Positions 1 through 9,866 of a stretch of DNA of 58,305 nucleotides are shown here, piece after piece. The first letter of the stretch is position 1. Each line of letters begins with the position of its first letter. A model generated the notes under the pieces. It saw only the letters and a list, made by a program, of their open reading frames with translations, ran no database searches and was not told where the DNA came from. Made by a program: the position numbers and the translations under genes. This stretch comes from Arachnopeziza araneosa (Eukaryota; Ascomycota; Leotiomycetes; Helotiales; Arachnopezizaceae), in the NCBI GenBank assembly GCA_003988855.1, contig QYAI01000204.1:1-58305 (forward strand), given 5' to 3'.

Positions 1-183
1 AAGCTTTCTATATATACCCTTCGTACGAGAGGAACAGCCAACACAGTTCCTGTCGCACGGTCTTCTTTCAATAGTCAATCAATAGTTCTATCGATAGTCT
101 TGTCGATAGTTCTGAAGATCGCTCTGCTGATCTTTATCCTTTCCATCAAGAAAGTCAGCTTCGAGTGCTGCCTCAGTTCCTGC

Positions 184-873
184 CTAGGCCCTCAGGCCTA
201 GGTCCTGACTACCGGGTCCAATCCGTGACACAACTTGAGATGGTAGAGTTAAGATCATGGCGTTAATCATAGACAGATAGTCAAGACTTACTTCGGAGCG
301 TGGACCATCTTTTCGCATCTTGACAAAACGAGAGCACTCTGGATTGATAAATGTCCATTTATTTTGCCAGTTGCGGTCTTCTGATGTTACGGTTGTCTCT
401 TCACCAGGCTGGAATATAAAAGCTCCTTTCTTACTCGATGAATCGATCACAATCCCCGTTTTCTTGCAACGTGCAAGATGATGAATGCCTAATTTGTAAT
501 AGTTGAAGTCGTATACATTTGGGTGTTGACTTTCTAGCCGTGTAGCTGTCTGTATAGCGAATGATGTGCAACTTCCGGTACCATTGTTGACAACAATTCT
601 AAAATCATCATCAGGAAACTGTAGCAACCAGTCCTTTGTCTTCTGAAATTCTTCCGGTGTTGGGTCTGCATCCATATCCTTTGCTAACCTTGCCTCATAG
701 TCTGCGAAGTCGTCTTGGTTTAGGAGCAAGCTACGCTTTTGCAGATGGCTTAACAAGGCTGCAGGAAATCGGTCGTACAACATCAGAATAACCTTCGTAC
801 GATGAGGGGAGAAATCCACTACATAGCCCACATAGCGCCACTCTAGTAGTGTAAAGTCACTAGAAGCATTCAA
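184..873 (-). CDS. Hypothetical protein, unknown function
   Basis: An uninterrupted reading frame of up to 229 codons on the minus strand that I do not recognise. It has no signal peptide, membrane segment or familiar catalytic motif; it is mixed polar and hydrophobic, with several aromatic residues and an Asp/Glu-rich stretch near residues 60-95. The start is uncertain. The frame opens at a TTG (873) and the first in-frame ATG is at 783, which would give 199 residues; the frame is closed by a TGA about 36 bases upstream. A short upstream exon joined by an intron is therefore possible, because the sequence before the ATG still reads like protein. It has no operon-like partner; the next intact genes are 1.5 kb away. 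The composition looks like genuine coding sequence, but the function is unknown. Confidence 0.5.
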   Translation of the reverse strand: MNASSDFTLLEWRYVGYVVDFSPHRTKVILMLYDRFPAALLSHLQKRSLLLNQDDFADYEARLAKDMDADPTPEEFQKTKDWLLQFPDDDFRIVVNNGTGSCTSFAIQTATRLESQHPNVYDFNYYKLGIHHLARCKKTGIVIDSSSKKGAFIFQPGEETTVTSEDRNWQNKWTFINPECSRFVKMRKDGPRSEVSLDYLSMINAMILTLPSQVVSRIGPGSQDLGLRA

Positions 874-1147
874 ACGGATTGTCTCCGAATTAAGAAATCC
901 ATCCAGTCAAACAGTCACATTTTCGGATGGCCTTGAAACAGAGGTGTATTGTGTTTTTTGGATTTTTAGTGGGCCAGTCACGAAGGGACCTCAGTCACCA
1001 CTCCCGGACAAAGCCTGAGTTGTCACCTCAACCTCTGATTTTTACTTTTCGCACATTCAAAGGCAGCATCAACACTGAATCTCAACAATTCCAACGCAGT
1101 ATTTATTCTTTCTATTACGACTTGATACTCAACACACAATTCTGACG

Positions 1148-1564
1148 ATGGGGTGTCTTAACCTGTCTTTTAAGCGATCGAAAGAGGTCTAGGACGAGAA
1201 GGCATTGCGTCAGAATATCACAGGCGAGTTACTCCAATCCATCATCCGTAACCCATTCTCTAGATTCTCTGCGTCCGCTAACATCCCCACCAGCTAGATT
1301 AAAAGCGAAATCCACCGCCATGGGTACAACAGAATTCGACGACGACGTGGAGGGGTGGAATCCGGCCGATGAAGCAGGACAGGCAAAAAGATTGGAGTCT
1401 TGGTAATCTTCGCAAGCGCAAGAGCTTGAGGCCAGGGCTAGAAAGACGACTGAATCTGCCTCTGTCGTAAAATTCCGGCCGTACGAAAATCCAGGACAAA
1501 AGCTATAGGAAGCACCAGGAGGCCTACAAGTGAGGTCTGAGACATCCAACCCACAGGTACGATG
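1148..1564 (+). pseudogene. Decayed protein-coding gene, family not recognised
   Basis: Protein-like text runs on the plus strand but is broken. From the ATG at 1148 the frame begins MGCLNLSFKRSKEV, a Gly2/Cys3 start that resembles an acylated protein. It hits TAG at 1190-1192, yet continues as plausible protein to about 1285. A different frame then takes over with a coherent acidic stretch (EFDDDVEGWNP) and a helical Glu/Arg/Lys-rich stretch ending in KFRPYENPGQ. That second frame carries TAA at 1404-1406 and TAG at 1506-1508. A frame change plus three internal stops argues for a relic rather than a gene with introns. The opposite-strand open frame here looks like a shadow. I cannot name the family. 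Confidence 0.35.
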
Positions 1565-2339
1565 AACCACAACCCCGTCAAACAAACAGAAGAGGCATTT
1601 CGGTACATTGGTGTGGCGGCCTCTACATTTTTGTTAGCCGCTTCTCTATTATGATACGGTCTGTGAAGAGGCGAGGTCCTATGAGAGAGGTTGATATAAG
1701 TCTCCTTCTATAACTACGGTGCCATGTTTGCCTCCAAGGATCGGTTCTGCTGACTAAACTAAACTATCCCTAACTACCCTACTCTAGTCTCATGAGATAG
1801 AGCACCATGCTTGTTGCTTTGATCACTGATCTCTGCCCTTATATTCATTCTTAGAAGCATTACAACAGTTTACGAGCCAGGAATCCTGAGTAACGCCTGC
1901 AGAGAAGGCTCTGGATGCAAGCCAGCTGCATCAGGATTCCAAGAAGAATGCAAACTTTACTCTCAGATACAACAAGCACCACAACCACACCTCTGGGAGG
2001 CCAGAAGAGTGTTTTCTGTACGTTCTCAGTCTGACTTATTGGTCTGCTCAGGGCTTAGGTTCGCGTTAGGTTAGGGCAGGAGTTACTCAGGTCTAAAGAC
2101 GGAAATGCAATATAAGAGCATTCCCTTATGGTTCACCTGCCACGTTTGCACAGGGCAAAAATAACTGGACCGAGAAAATACTGATGGCCCTTCAAGAGTA
2201 TTGGGGAAATACCTGGTTGTCTTTAGGTTGAGTCATTTGAAAAAAAACAGTAGGCGCAACATAAAGAGAATCTTCTCATTTCGCACTTCTTTTTCGAAAG
2301 ACCTTCTATTCGTTGATACCATTCCGAGAGACTCTTCTT
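1565..2339. other. Gene-free stretch
   Basis: I see no convincing coding frame, RNA gene or repeat in these roughly 775 bases, which lie downstream of the carboxylesterase gene. Confidence 0.4.
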
Positions 2340-4162
2340 CTAATTCTTGCCAGTTAAAAAATCACCCCAAACTTTAGAAAGTTCCTCCAAACCAATCGTC
2401 TCAGCCAATTTAAATATCGTATCGCTCCTCCCAGACTTCGCCGACGCTATCTCATTGACATATTTGAAACACTCCCCCGCTTCGCTCGGTCCGTAAACAA
2501 TTGCACTTTTCACATCATTTGTAAAAACTTTCGCCTTCAGCTCTCCGTTCATAAACCTGACAAAATCACTCGCAAATGCCTTGGCTACTTCTTGCTGTGC
2601 GGAAGTCAGATGCTCGTTGTAATTCTGAAAGAGATACGCCACATCAAGGACGTGTCCAGCCTCGCCTTTCCATTCACCTTCCCACGGATTCCCCTCGTTG
2701 AAGTGGTATACGTAAGTGTTACCGGGCCATCCTTCGGCCCAGGCGATGACCGGAGCGAAGAATCCGATATCGGTTGCGAACTGGAGGACTCTGCGAAGGG
2801 CGATCGAGTCGTTGAGATCGGGCGTGATTTGATAGGCCGCTTGGAGTTCATCCTGGGCTGATGGTTGAGAAGCTAGGGACTTTTTGATAGAGCTACAGAA
2901 TGACTTTGCTATCCCGGTTGTTCTCTCACCCAGCATGAAGGCTAGGATTGAGCCCTGACGAAAATTAGCAATATTCAACATCTATTTTCACTTCTCTACT
3001 CACGTCAAATTGACAATCGCCAATAAAGAGATCCGTACACCATGATCTTCCAGGCATTTCCAGAGAAGCTTGAGCTTGATTTGAGTTGTCACTGATCTGT
3101 GGAAATGTTGGAGCACAAGGAATTATCTCGCCATCGACAATTGGAAGGAAAGGCAAGCCAGAGGCACTGGCCTCAACCAGCTTTTCTGCAGGTATTTTTA
3201 ACAGAGCGTTGAACTTTTCGGCGCCGGATAAGTCTCCAAGACCAAGACTCTGAATGGTAGCCGAGTATACAGATTCGGCGACAAATGATGGTAGCGGCTT
3301 AAGCATGAGGGATGTCCCAGACATGCTGATGTATCGCTTGAAAAGCGGCTCCTTTTGATGGAGGAGCAAAGATCCAGCGACTAATGCTAATGTCAACAAG
3401 ACTCAAAGGGTTTCGGCGCTCTCTTACCTGACCCAGCACTCTCTCCAATGAATGTCACGTTTTCAGGATCTCCACCGAACCCGGAGATATATTTTTGGAC
3501 CCATCTGAAAGCGTTAATCTGGTCCCTGATGCCATTATTGCTAGCAAACCCAGAGTCGCTCATTTCGTTCGAGGTGAGAAAGCCGGGTAATCCTACGCGA
3601 TAGCTACAGAGTCGTCAACAAAGGGCTCCAATCAAATTCGCGTGGCCCACTTACTTGATACCCACCCCAATCACTGGTAGCCCGAGATCAGTCGATAGCT
3701 TCACAATCCGAGCTTGGTCATATTGTGGCCAAGCATTTGATCCCAATTGGAATCCACCACCGTGAACAAAGACAAAAACGGGCTTCTGGCTTTCGGGAAC
3801 CTCTCCTTCTACCAATGGCACAGTCACGTTGAGGTTCAGACCTTCGAGCTCAGACATGGTCATCTCAGGCATCGGAAGTGATTTTTGGATGAATCCAAAC
3901 TCGTTATCCCAAGCCTCGGGACTGATAACCATAGGCCTTACGGAATGTTAGCTCGTATCACATAATGATGGAGTGGCTCATACCCGAGTTTCGTCGCGTC
4001 GACGGTTTCATGGCTAGAATAGTCTATGAGCTTGCTAGGCGCGAATGTGTTTTCTATAGAAGCATATTTGATACCGAGGAATTGAGCAACTCCATCTTTG
4101 ACTTGGCCGTCAATCTCGCCGACAAGTGAGTGGTGCAGTTTGAAGACCATTGTGATTTCCAA
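2340..4162 (-). CDS. Type-B carboxylesterase/lipase family protein
   Basis: Five exons on the minus strand: 4162-3984, 3936-3655, 3603-3428, 3386-3004 and 2954-2340, giving 544 residues, the usual size for fungal type-B carboxylesterases. All four introns (41-51 bases) are GT..AG and join family-typical text: LG|PMVIS, GVGI|NYRVG, GESAGS|ALVAGS and DCQFD|GSILAF. The oxyanion-hole motif HGGGF is in exon 2. The nucleophile elbow G-E-S-A-G-S places the catalytic Ser near residue 209, the GEAGHVLDVAY segment places the catalytic His near 441, and an acidic residue near 340 sits where the third catalytic residue is expected. No signal peptide is evident, so an intracellular enzyme hydrolysing small esters is likely; the substrate is unknown. 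It lies just downstream of an MFS transporter on the same strand (293 bases apart), which suggests uptake and hydrolysis of a common compound; that is inference. Confidence 0.88.
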
Positions 4163-4455
4163 GACCTTAGGGGAGCTCTTGGAGATGGCCGCGGACTGAG
4201 AAACTTCGATTAGCTCATGTAACGACCATAGATTGGGACCTCTGATGGTGAAATAGACGTCAATTCTGGCTGTTGTCGGCCTCTTTTGAAGTGATAATCC
4301 TCATGACCCACAGGTCGGGGAGGAGGGGCATTCCCCCTGGTCCCACCTCGCTTAGCCACCCATACATCCAACTTGTTGAAAAAGTCTAGATCATCACGAT
4401 AGCATGATATGTATCAGTTCTGAGTTAGAAAGGCGAGAATATCGCACAAATCGAA

Positions 4456-6040
4456 TTATACTCTATATCTAAATCCCTTTGTGTTGAAATCGGTCACATC
4501 CTCATAATCTACTGGTAACAACCCATTCTTGTTACCCGGCATCAGGGCCTCACGTTCTTCAATCCCCTCTTCTCTGTCCCTTCTCGTATTGATAGAGATT
4601 AAATGCAGCCGGAGTGTAAGCGCCATGGCGATCACGAATCCGTAGCATGTAAGAATTGTTTTGAACGCTGTTGGGTATCCATCCTTTTCTTCCGATGACT
4701 TGAAAGCCTGTGGGCCTGCAATGTTACCGGTACAGTATGTGATGAAGAGAATAGCTGTGACAGTCATCTTTTTGGTGACTCCTTTGTAATTGGAAGAAAT
4801 CAGGCCCAGAGTAAGTGGAAGTGCACTTGTTCCTGTTTGGAGCTGCTTGATCATTAGTGGCGCATCGAATTTGATAGATTTTTGGCTTACGCAGTAGTAG
4901 GCAAATAGTCTCATTGCTCTCTGCTCAATCGAAAATATGAGAGCGCTTCCTATGATGGGAGGAATGACGAAAATTACTATCAAGTAGGTGGTGATGTTTT
5001 GATAACGGCTGGCCAGCCATCCAGTACCAAGAATGGTAGTCATAGCGATAATTGACGCAGGAAGAATCACCAGGGTCGACTGTAGACTTGAGAAGCCAAA
5101 ACTCTTGAGCACCAAATTACCAAAACTGCCGGCGCCACCATTCGAAATTTGCGTCAAGATAGAAATAGCGGCGAAGAAATATGTTTTCGGATCAGTGATA
5201 CATTCGATCACTTGCTCTATCTTCCATTTGCTGTTTTCAGTGTTTGTGCGACCTGTTCCACCAAGAATAACCCGGTCTTCAGCGAACTGCTTCTCTTCCT
5301 CGGTTAGGAAGTTGGCATCTTTGATGTTATCTGGAAGAAATAAGAAGATACCGACGCTCCATAGACCTGTAATCAAACCCGATAACTGCTTTAATCAGAA
5401 AGTGGAGAGAATATGGTTGGGAATGTGGGGACGATGGAGAGCTCACGATAAACATCCACTTCCAAGGAGAAACAGAACCACCGATATGTCCGATCCCATA
5501 CGCAAAAAGAGAAGCCACAAATCCACCACAGCTATATCCTGCAAACCATACTCCTGTGCGAGCGGGTATCTCATCTCGAGTGTACCAAATGCTCGTCACG
5601 TACACAAAAGCTGGTGAGACGGTGGCCTCAGCAACACCAAGCAAGAATCGGCAAGTTGCCAACCCACCAAAGTTTGAGCAGGCGGCGGTCGATGCAACAA
5701 TGGCACCGCAAAGTAGCATTACACCACCCAGGTACTTTCCAACAGGTAATCTTTGAATCAAGATAGTTGTAGGGTATTCGAAAGCCAGATAGCCGAAATA
5801 AAACATCGAGGATACCCAAGAATACTGGTTTCCTACTAAATGAGTGTCTTCTGGAAGACCGAAAACAGCAGCCGATGATAGGATGATTTTGTCTATGAAA
5901 TTCAGATTGTATGTGATGAACATGATGGTCAAAATGCGAGCATCGATTTTGCAGATGACACGCTGTGCGAGTTCTTGAGCGTGTGGGCTGACATTCTGGA
6001 CCTCCTCTTCTGGGATCCCCGAAGCAGAGTGCATCGACAT
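4456..6040 (-). CDS. MFS transporter, anion:cation symporter (Dal5/TNA1-like) family
   Basis: Three exons, 6040-5447, 5385-4891 and 4842-4456, encode 491 residues with about 12 hydrophobic segments and a central loop containing the TEEEKQFAEDR stretch typical of fungal allantoate/nicotinate-type permeases. The text GYLAFEYPT, CRFLLGVAEA and WKWMFI matches that family around helices 2, 4 and 6. The ATG at 6040 is the first in frame; a TTG lies three codons upstream. Intron 1 (5446-5386) joins WMFI to LSGLITGLW. Intron 2 (4890-4843) is exactly 48 bases with a CTAATG branch point and no stop codon, so an unspliced reading adds 16 residues inside a membrane helix. The protein probably sits in the plasma membrane and takes up a small organic anion; the substrate cannot be told from sequence. 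It neighbours the carboxylesterase on the same strand. Confidence 0.9.
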
Positions 6041-7795
6041 GTCACTCAAGCAGTCCTGGGAGTAAGGAAACGCTGTGAAAGGGAAGCGGTTGTGAAGCGG
6101 TCCAGTGCATTCCGACGCCTGGCAAATGCGATAAGCCCAGTCAAGAGTGGGGTCCGATATTCAAAGGTGGGGCAGGGATGAAAGGACTGGATCTCGTGAC
6201 TACCGTTCTTGAGAAAGTGTAAAAGATGAGGTTTGGAAACTAATGTCAGTCATATAGCTACCAGTATACTGAAACAAATGATAGCCATGGAATAGAAATA
6301 ATATATACTTCGTGAGATGGATGTGCTCAGAATCTTAGTCACGTGAAAGTCACACGGTTTGTGGATTTCATTGAAGTTCCCAAAGGCATGAGGTGAATGG
6401 TAAAGCTTCCGCGATAACCTTCCAATTCTTCCACTTGAGCACCACCAGTTTCTGAAAATTTGCACGTTCCTATCGCCACACGGACCCCGAACGGAAATCT
6501 GAAATCTTCTGAGGCAAGCCAAGTCTCAGTCGCGCGGCAACGGGACAGGATGCGGATGGCGGGGGCCGAAAAACTTGGACCACGCCAGTTTTGGCTGTTT
6601 GATGTTCCAAGCAAGTCATCATCGTAACACTGGGGTAGAAACACATAAGCGAAGGAGACGCATGGGGGAGAACTTGTCGAGGTCGGCTCGGGAAAGATGA
6701 TGAGAGCTGACAGGAGGCACGCGACTCAAAATAGGCTCAATCACGGGGTAGCTCAACAGGTGAGTTACCGGTGTGGCTCAGCAACGAAGGGAAGGGCTGT
6801 ACGCGAGATGATGCGATTTGCATGGCTCAGTTCCACAACGCCGCCCTCGTGGTGAGATTGTGAGATGATAGGAGCCGACGAGGCTTTGATGAGGATGTCC
6901 AGAAGAAGAAGGATAAAGAGCACTGGACTAATGAAGGCCATTTCGCCAATCAGATGTGTTGTTTGTTGGGGAAGATTAAATTAGAAGCTCGGGAAGTGAT
7001 AGGCTGGCGGGAGGTGAAAACAAATTAAGCTTGGTTCATCTGCCGCGATAATCTTGGAAGAAAAGGCTTCTTCTCTGCTTTGTTCTGGCCTGCTCTCGGA
7101 GCGTGACAGCACATTTCTACTGGGACGCTCGACGTGTCTCTGGATCAGAATGGGCGCCGGCGACTCATCGTCACGATAGCGATAGCGACTGCGACTTGCT
7201 ATCGATACTCCACGTCGCCACGGCCGCTAGCAAACTCTGCACCGACTGTTTTCTTCTTCCCTCATGTGCGATGTGCTGGGTGGTGTGGGAGCCCAGACTG
7301 ATGGGACAGGCACAAGGCACCGCGTTGGAGATAAATGAGCACTAAACTCAGGCACAGCGGCATCTAGTGCAGCCCTGTTGGGGGTTCCCACCTATGAGGC
7401 GCCACGGGTTTCATGCAATGCAGGGGACCACCATGCCTTTGACGTCGCCCCCTGAGCCACAGGGAGCAGGAAGAAGCGCAAAAATAAGATTACAGTGCTT
7501 CGACCCATACTCCAACGGCCGATGGCTTCGTTGTCGGGCCTCTTTCCAGTGCGTGAAGCCTGAGGTGAGAGCCTGAAGCCTCGGGACTGCGCTGGAAATA
7601 TCTCACTTCGCTCTGTGCCACGGCCGAGTCAGCAACTATTCTCGGTGGGAAAGGTGGGAGAGAAATCACGCTGAGATTCCCATGGCGCATGGTGATCCAA
7701 GTGAGCTTTATATGAGATGGATACACTCGTGCCAACTGACGGCCTCGCTTTCATCTCATATCGTGTGCAATTTGTCGTTGTGGGCAACTGGAAGA
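6041..7795. other. Long intergenic region upstream of the MFS gene
   Basis: About 1.75 kb with no protein frame I would defend. Around 7168-7206 there are short nested dyads built on GATAGC/GCTATC. Otherwise the sequence is unremarkable and presumably holds the upstream regions of the transporter gene and of the wall-protein gene. Confidence 0.4.
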
Positions 7796-8060
7796 TTTCA
7801 TTTCGTTGGCGCGCAACTCGACCACCACCACCCACAGACCCAGCACAATTTCCTCAACCCCCCCCCCCGGCCCTCGCTGTCACCTCAACTTCCCTTCATC
7901 CCCATCCCTCGTCACCTTCCCGTCCTCGCTTCCATTCCCTCGCCCACCACCCCCCATCCATCTTCCCTCACCTTCATTCTTTCTCTACCAAAACACCCTA
8001 CAGACTTCGTTGGCAAAGTCTACCCTCTTCGTCTTTGAAAGATCGAGATCGCTATCCTTC
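7796..8060 (+). promoter_or_regulatory. Pyrimidine-rich promoter/5' leader of the wall-protein gene
   Basis: A strongly C+T-rich tract with a run of ten C near 7860 and many CTTC/CCTC blocks, 280-540 bases ahead of the ATG at 8337. CT-rich tracts upstream of or within the 5' leader are common in strongly expressed filamentous-fungal genes. The transcription start cannot be placed from sequence alone. Confidence 0.4.
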
Positions 8061-8336
8061 ATTCACTCAGAATATCGGCTAGAACCTATTCACCACATTC
8101 ATTCTTCGGACGAATACAAAACTCTAAAACATTTCACTAGAGCTGTGTGCATTTGCGACCCAGTCCAAGCACTCCAGTACCTCGAAACATCACGCACGAC
8201 CTGTACGAAATCCGGTCATCTTTGATATCGTTTGCCTATCACTCTTCGAAACAACAGATACATACATACAAGCATTCTCCGCATCTCATCGCATCTGTCC
8301 GCTTTTACTTGACTAGCTAAATTCTTCACGAGCAAA

Positions 8337-8666
8337 ATGCGCTTCTCAGCACTTTCAGCGGCGCTTCTTCTCCCTCTGCTGGCCATCGCAGATTCTTCTA
8401 CCACCTCTCTTACCACGACTATCACGTCAACGCAGACCATGACCAAGACTATCACCGTCTCCCAAGTTGTCGCGTCGGTGACCTCCACCTATGGTGTCTC
8501 CAACAGCACTGGCTTCGCTGGACCCACCGCCTCAATAACACACTCTGCCCAAGCATCAACATCCACCACTCTCCCATCCAACTTCATGGGCGCCGCATCG
8601 AGTCTCAACAGCGCCTATGCCGGCGGTGCAGGATTGGTGGTCATGCTCGCTGCCGCATTCCTCTAG
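8337..8666 (+). CDS. Small Ser/Thr-rich GPI-anchored cell-wall protein
   Basis: A single exon of 109 residues. Residues 1-19 (MRFSALSAALLLPLLAIAD) form a clear secretion signal. The mature part is rich in Ser and Thr with an NST glycosylation site. The C-terminus ends in a small-residue region (about SAYAGGAG) followed by a hydrophobic tail (LVVMLAAAFL), the hallmark of a GPI-attachment signal. This predicts a short O-mannosylated protein carried to the plasma membrane or wall; such proteins are common in moulds and mostly uncharacterised. The start is the only sensible ATG, in the context AGCAAAATG, and a pyrimidine-rich leader precedes it. No enzyme domain is present. Confidence 0.75.
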   Translation: MRFSALSAALLLPLLAIADSSTTSLTTTITSTQTMTKTITVSQVVASVTSTYGVSNSTGFAGPTASITHSAQASTSTTLPSNFMGAASSLNSAYAGGAGLVVMLAAAFL

Positions 8667-9866
8667 GGCCTTTGCGCCCTCACCCTCTTCCCATTGGAAT
8701 GCGGTCGCAATTGACAATAATCCCACGCAATCTCCGATGAGAAACATCCCATTCTCATTCTTTATGGGTCCGTACATGACGTACGGATATTTTATGGCTT
8801 GAACGATTTTTTTTTGCATATCAGCGACAAAATGCATACATACTTCGTTGATTACCCGAGGCAATCTGAACGACCGAATGATGACGCATCAATTCACCTC
8901 CCAATTCGATTCGCTCATACCCTGTATTCCCACGCGCAACCTCGACAACCGCGTTCTGCTTCGTCCCATCTGACCAGCCTTGGGTTGGTCACTTATTGTA
9001 CCTTCTTCCCGTATCGATTGATACGTTGCGCTTGTAGAGAGGAGATCTCCAGTTGCTTGGTGCTTTTTGGTGGTAATTTATATAATGGGGACGAGGGAGA
9101 TCTCAAGTGACAGCAGTTTTGTGCATATTGAAAAGGAGTCCTTGGTGTATACTCGCTGCTCGAGGCCGGCTAGAGATATTCATCGATCGTATCGAGAAGG
9201 GGTTCTATGGGTGGTATGCTTGTGGTGGCGTCTATAGTATTGGAGACTAAATGAAGATTTTGAAATTCACATCCGAGAAGTTGCCTTTATTGAGTGACAT
9301 GAAGTGACACTTGAATTTCCCATCTGTTGGTTCGGGTTGTCTTTGTACCTCGTCGCTTTGGTTGTGGTCAGTGCTTTCTATTAACAGAGCTGTCATTTCT
9401 CAAGTGTTCCATTGTATTACCGCATTTCAGAGCTTGTATTCTGCTCTTCACTTACCGCCCCCACCAATTTCATATTTCAAACTTTCATCTCACTGCTGGC
9501 ACCGTCACGTGGTTTCACGTGCCATCAAGTAACAGAATACTATCGTATCCTTGGTATCTACCTGTCTCCGGGACTACACACAAACTACTTTGCTCAAACC
9601 TCATTTCTTGCAACGAAAACATCATCTACCCTCGTTTTCGTACTCGCAAACTTACGATACTCCAATGCATGCACTACCCCTCTTTCGGAACATACCACTA
9701 CGGCTTCATCGAATCGCAGGCTCTCGATAACAACTTCCCATTCAGTCCGACGGCTGAGACATCGTTTCTCACAGCCTCACTCCTCACTCCTGGCAATGAC
9801 TTCAAAAGCAGCTCTTCAGTGCCACCAGGCAATGGGCTCGGAGCATTACTCTCTCTAGCGCCTACG
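8667..9866. other. Intergenic region between wall-protein and P-loop/patatin genes
   Basis: About 1.2 kb holding the 3' end of the wall-protein gene and the upstream region of the next gene. Open frames between 9311 and 9860 exist but read like non-coding text; the frame used by the downstream gene could in principle extend upstream to an ATG near 9666. Confidence 0.35.
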
